Positions 5,112 through 7,331 of a stretch of 7,331 nt of DNA are shown one piece after another. The notes below the pieces were generated by a model. It saw only the letters and a list, made by a program, of their open reading frames with translations, was not told where the DNA came from and did no database searches. Every line of letters begins with the position of its first letter. The first letter of the stretch is position 1. The stretch is from positions 1 through 7,331 of the forward strand of contig JAEZCG010000073.1 of NCBI GenBank assembly GCA_023430065.1. Reading direction: 5' to 3'. Source of the stretch: Pseudomonadota bacterium (GTDB lineage: Bacteria > Pseudomonadota > Gammaproteobacteria > Burkholderiales > SHXO01). The position numbers and the translations under genes are program-made.

Positions 5112-7310
5112 TCACGGATGGGGTGCGTGCCGCGAGCGCCGGCGGGCGAGCCAGGTGCGCGCGCCCCACGTGCCGGCGACGATGAGGGCGATCACTGCGC
5201 CGAGCGTGCCGAGCGTGAGCAGCGACGGCTGACGGACCGCGGCAAGCACCCGGTCGGAGAACAGCGTGATGGCGAGGATTCCGGGAAGCATCCCGATGAA
5301 CGTGCCGAGCAGGAAATGGCGCATGCGGATCTGCGCGGCGCCCGCGGCGAGGTTCACGACCGTGAAGGGAGCGATCGGCAGCAGCCGTATGGTGACGATG
5401 GCGAGCAGACCGCGCTGTTCGAGACGGTGGTTCAGACGCGCCAGACGCGGTCCCGCGATGCGACGGATCAAGTTGCGGCCCAGGGCCTGGCCGGCGCGGA
5501 AGGTGACGGCAGCCGCCAGCAGGGAGCCGACGAGCGCGTAGAAGAGTGCGTCGAGGGCGCCGAACACCATGGCGGTCGTCATGATCAGGACAGTGATGGG
5601 CACTGCGAGACAGGAGGCGGCGACGTACAGGCCCAGCACCCATAGCGGTGCCAGCGGTGCATCGCGCAGTGCGGCGATCAGCGCTCCCAGCCGCGGCATG
5701 TCCAGCCACTGTGCCATCGGCGTCCAGCGCCAGGCGGCGGCGAGGGCTGCGCATCCGAGCAGGAGGACGGCGCCGGTGACGAGTCGACGGATCGTGCGCC
5801 GGCGCGTACCGGCCGGCACCAGCTGCCCGGCGAGCGCTTCCGGTTCGACCGGCCGTTCCGGATCGACCAGCGCCGGGTCGAACAGCAGCGGTTCGGGGCT
5901 GGCGGGAACCTCGAGCACGCGCAGGTCGCGCCGATTGCCGTGCAGGGAGTCGATCGCGCCGATCAGCGAACCGGTGCGCGCGCAGGCGTGTGCAACCTCC
6001 TGCGGGCTGACGTCGAGGTGCTCGGCCACCAGGCGGTGACGCAGTGCCAGCACCTGCGTGCCGATACGCGGCTCGGTGGCCTCCACCGCGAGGTCGCATT
6101 CGGTGTCGTATCCCATCGAGCGGTTGTTCAGATTGGCAGAGCCGATGCGCACGAAGCGATCGTCCACGATCATCAGCTTGCTGTGCAGATCGATGCAGTC
6201 CTCGCCCAGACCGTCCGCATGCGGATAGAGCACGCGCAGCCGTGCGTGCGCATCGGCCTCGTGCAGCGCCCGCACGGCGCGCACGCGTTGCGCGGTCATG
6301 GTGCTCTCCTCGAGCCAGCCGCCGCCGTGCAGACGCGAGAGGATGACGATCTCCGGTCCGTCCGGCTCGGCCAGACGGGTGGCCAGGGCCTGTACGATCG
6401 CGGGCGCGGTGAGGTACTGGTTCTCGATGTAGAGCGTGGTGCGTGCCGCCGCAATCGCGTCCAGGTAGAGCTGCCTGATCTCCTGCACCTGTGCGTTGCC
6501 GCCGTACTCGGGCTGCGTGCGCGCGATGCCCACCGGCGCATGGGTGAGATCGGGCGCGACCGCCAGTGGCCAGGGGTCGGCCTCGACCTGCGCGGGCGCC
6601 ACGCGCCGGCCGGTGGCGTGCTGCCAGCGCATCCGCGCCAGCTCGCCGAGCGCGGCCGCGGTCTCGCCGTCTACCATCATCTGAACGTCGTGGAACGGCG
6701 GATACGGGCCTCCGCGCGTACGCTGCCGTCGCGGATCGCCGGCCGCGTGGGCGTTCGTGTCCCAGCGCGCACTGGTCAGATCCAGTCCGCCGACGAATGC
6801 CACCCGATCGTCCACCACGACGATTTTCTGGTGCTGCGATCCGCCGACCGGGTGGTCGCCGTCGAAGGCGATGTGCAGGCGCCGATGCCGTTTCCAGCCT
6901 GTGGCATAGGGGGGCGGCAGTTCGCGGAACGCCATGTACAGCATGGCGTAGTCCCAGTCGAGGATGTGCACCTGCAGCTTGGGATTGCGCACCAGAGCCT
7001 GGTGCAGGAGCTCACCGAGCGCGATGGGCCATCCGTCGTGCGGATCCTCCGGCATCAGCAGGGTACGGCTGTCGATGTCCCAGGCGAGGATGAGGACCGA
7101 GCGCTGCGCGCGCTTGATCGTTTCCCGGAAGGTGCGGAAGTAAGCCTCGCCGTCGACGAGCCAGGAGATGCGATCGGCCTGCGTCAGGCGCCAGCAGTTG
7201 CGTCCCAGCCTCAAGATGCGTGCGGCACGCGGGCGTGCGCGGAGCAGACGCGTCCGCTCGCGCAACCGGTCGAGGTTCGGGTTCTGGATCTGGATCTGGC
7301 ACTCTGTCAT
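5112..7310 (-). CDS. Phospholipase D/cardiolipin-synthase-like protein fused to a C-terminal VTT membrane domain
   Basis: This is a 732-residue protein. Residues 36-450 form a two-HKD phospholipase D unit. The first motif is H160-x-K162-x4-D167 (SQHQKIVVVDD), followed by GGLDL. The second is H376-x-K378-x4-D383 (LHSKLMIVDD), followed by IGSANLNNRSM. Both motifs are intact, so it should be active, as a cardiolipin synthase or a phospholipase D. A linker with little hydrophobic content spans about 451-505. A membrane region with about six hydrophobic segments (508-526, 554-576, 578-605, 634-655, 664-684, 695-714) follows. Within it, VFGALDALFYALVGSLLAA and the RLLPIAPFTVVNLAAGA block mark a VTT (DedA/TMEM64, formerly SNARE-associated) domain. 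The ATG at 7310 has no obvious Shine-Dalgarno, and the frame stays open to the window edge, so a start further upstream is possible. The EEP gene follows one base after its stop. Confidence 0.92.
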   Translation of the reverse strand: MTECQIQIQNPNLDRLRERTRLLRARPRAARILRLGRNCWRLTQADRISWLVDGEAYFRTFRETIKRAQRSVLILAWDIDSRTLLMPEDPHDGWPIALGELLHQALVRNPKLQVHILDWDYAMLYMAFRELPPPYATGWKRHRRLHIAFDGDHPVGGSQHQKIVVVDDRVAFVGGLDLTSARWDTNAHAAGDPRRQRTRGGPYPPFHDVQMMVDGETAAALGELARMRWQHATGRRVAPAQVEADPWPLAVAPDLTHAPVGIARTQPEYGGNAQVQEIRQLYLDAIAAARTTLYIENQYLTAPAIVQALATRLAEPDGPEIVILSRLHGGGWLEESTMTAQRVRAVRALHEADAHARLRVLYPHADGLGEDCIDLHSKLMIVDDRFVRIGSANLNNRSMGYDTECDLAVEATEPRIGTQVLALRHRLVAEHLDVSPQEVAHACARTGSLIGAIDSLHGNRRDLRVLEVPASPEPLLFDPALVDPERPVEPEALAGQLVPAGTRRRTIRRLVTGAVLLLGCAALAAAWRWTPMAQWLDMPRLGALIAALRDAPLAPLWVLGLYVAASCLAVPITVLIMTTAMVFGALDALFYALVGSLLAAAVTFRAGQALGRNLIRRIAGPRLARLNHRLEQRGLLAIVTIRLLPIAPFTVVNLAAGAAQIRMRHFLLGTFIGMLPGILAITLFSDRVLAAVRQPSLLTLGTLGAVIALIVAGTWGARTWLARRRSRHAPHP

Positions 7311-7331
7311 GCGCGGCGTCGAGGGCTGGAC

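Noticed and set aside
5068..6099. 343-codon minus-strand frame inside the PLD-VTT gene
   Set aside because: It is an Arg/Pro/Ala-rich shadow of the VTT-encoding region in another frame.

Overview
The window is GC-rich bacterial chromosome, tightly packed with protein genes. The YaiI, YqjD-like, YqjE-like and LapA-like families, together with the base composition, suggest a high-GC proteobacterium, probably beta- or gammaproteobacterial. That placement is inferred from family content, not from a marker gene. I see no rRNA, tRNA, CRISPR array, insertion sequence or phage structural gene.

Layout, left to right. (1) At 2-445 (+) is the almost complete 3' part of a YaiI/YqxD (DUF188) gene, cut by the window edge. 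(2) It converges on a three-gene minus-strand cluster, read from right to left: a single-span membrane protein of unknown function (1653-2156), a YqjE-like 'phage holin family' protein (1262-1660) and a DUF3618 protein (465-1265). These overlap by 8 and 4 bases and are almost certainly co-translated. (3) Upstream of the cluster, on the same strand, is a 399-residue six-hairpin glycoside hydrolase of the GH63/GH100/debranching-enzyme type (2251-3450). (4) Divergent from it is a short YqjD/ElaB-like DUF883 protein (3552-3866, +). (5) That gene converges on a second minus-strand group, read from right to left: a phospholipase D/cardiolipin-synthase-like protein fused to a C-terminal VTT (DedA/TMEM64-like) membrane domain (5112-7310), an endonuclease/exonuclease/phosphatase (EEP) protein one base downstream (4427-5110), and a LapA-domain protein with a long helical tail (3881-4366).

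The shared theme is the cytoplasmic membrane. Five proteins are small helical or inner-membrane proteins of the YqjD/YqjE/DUF3618/LapA kinds. The PLD-EEP pair resembles the E. coli ybhP-clsB arrangement and points to phospholipid synthesis or remodelling. In other proteobacteria the YqjD/YqjE families are tied to stationary phase or stress, so an envelope-adaptation island is a reasonable inference; nothing here proves it. The cytosolic glycosidase is the least expected member, and its substrate cannot be read from sequence. The most promising uncharacterised unit is the overlapping three-gene cluster at 465-2156, with the related DUF883 gene nearby.
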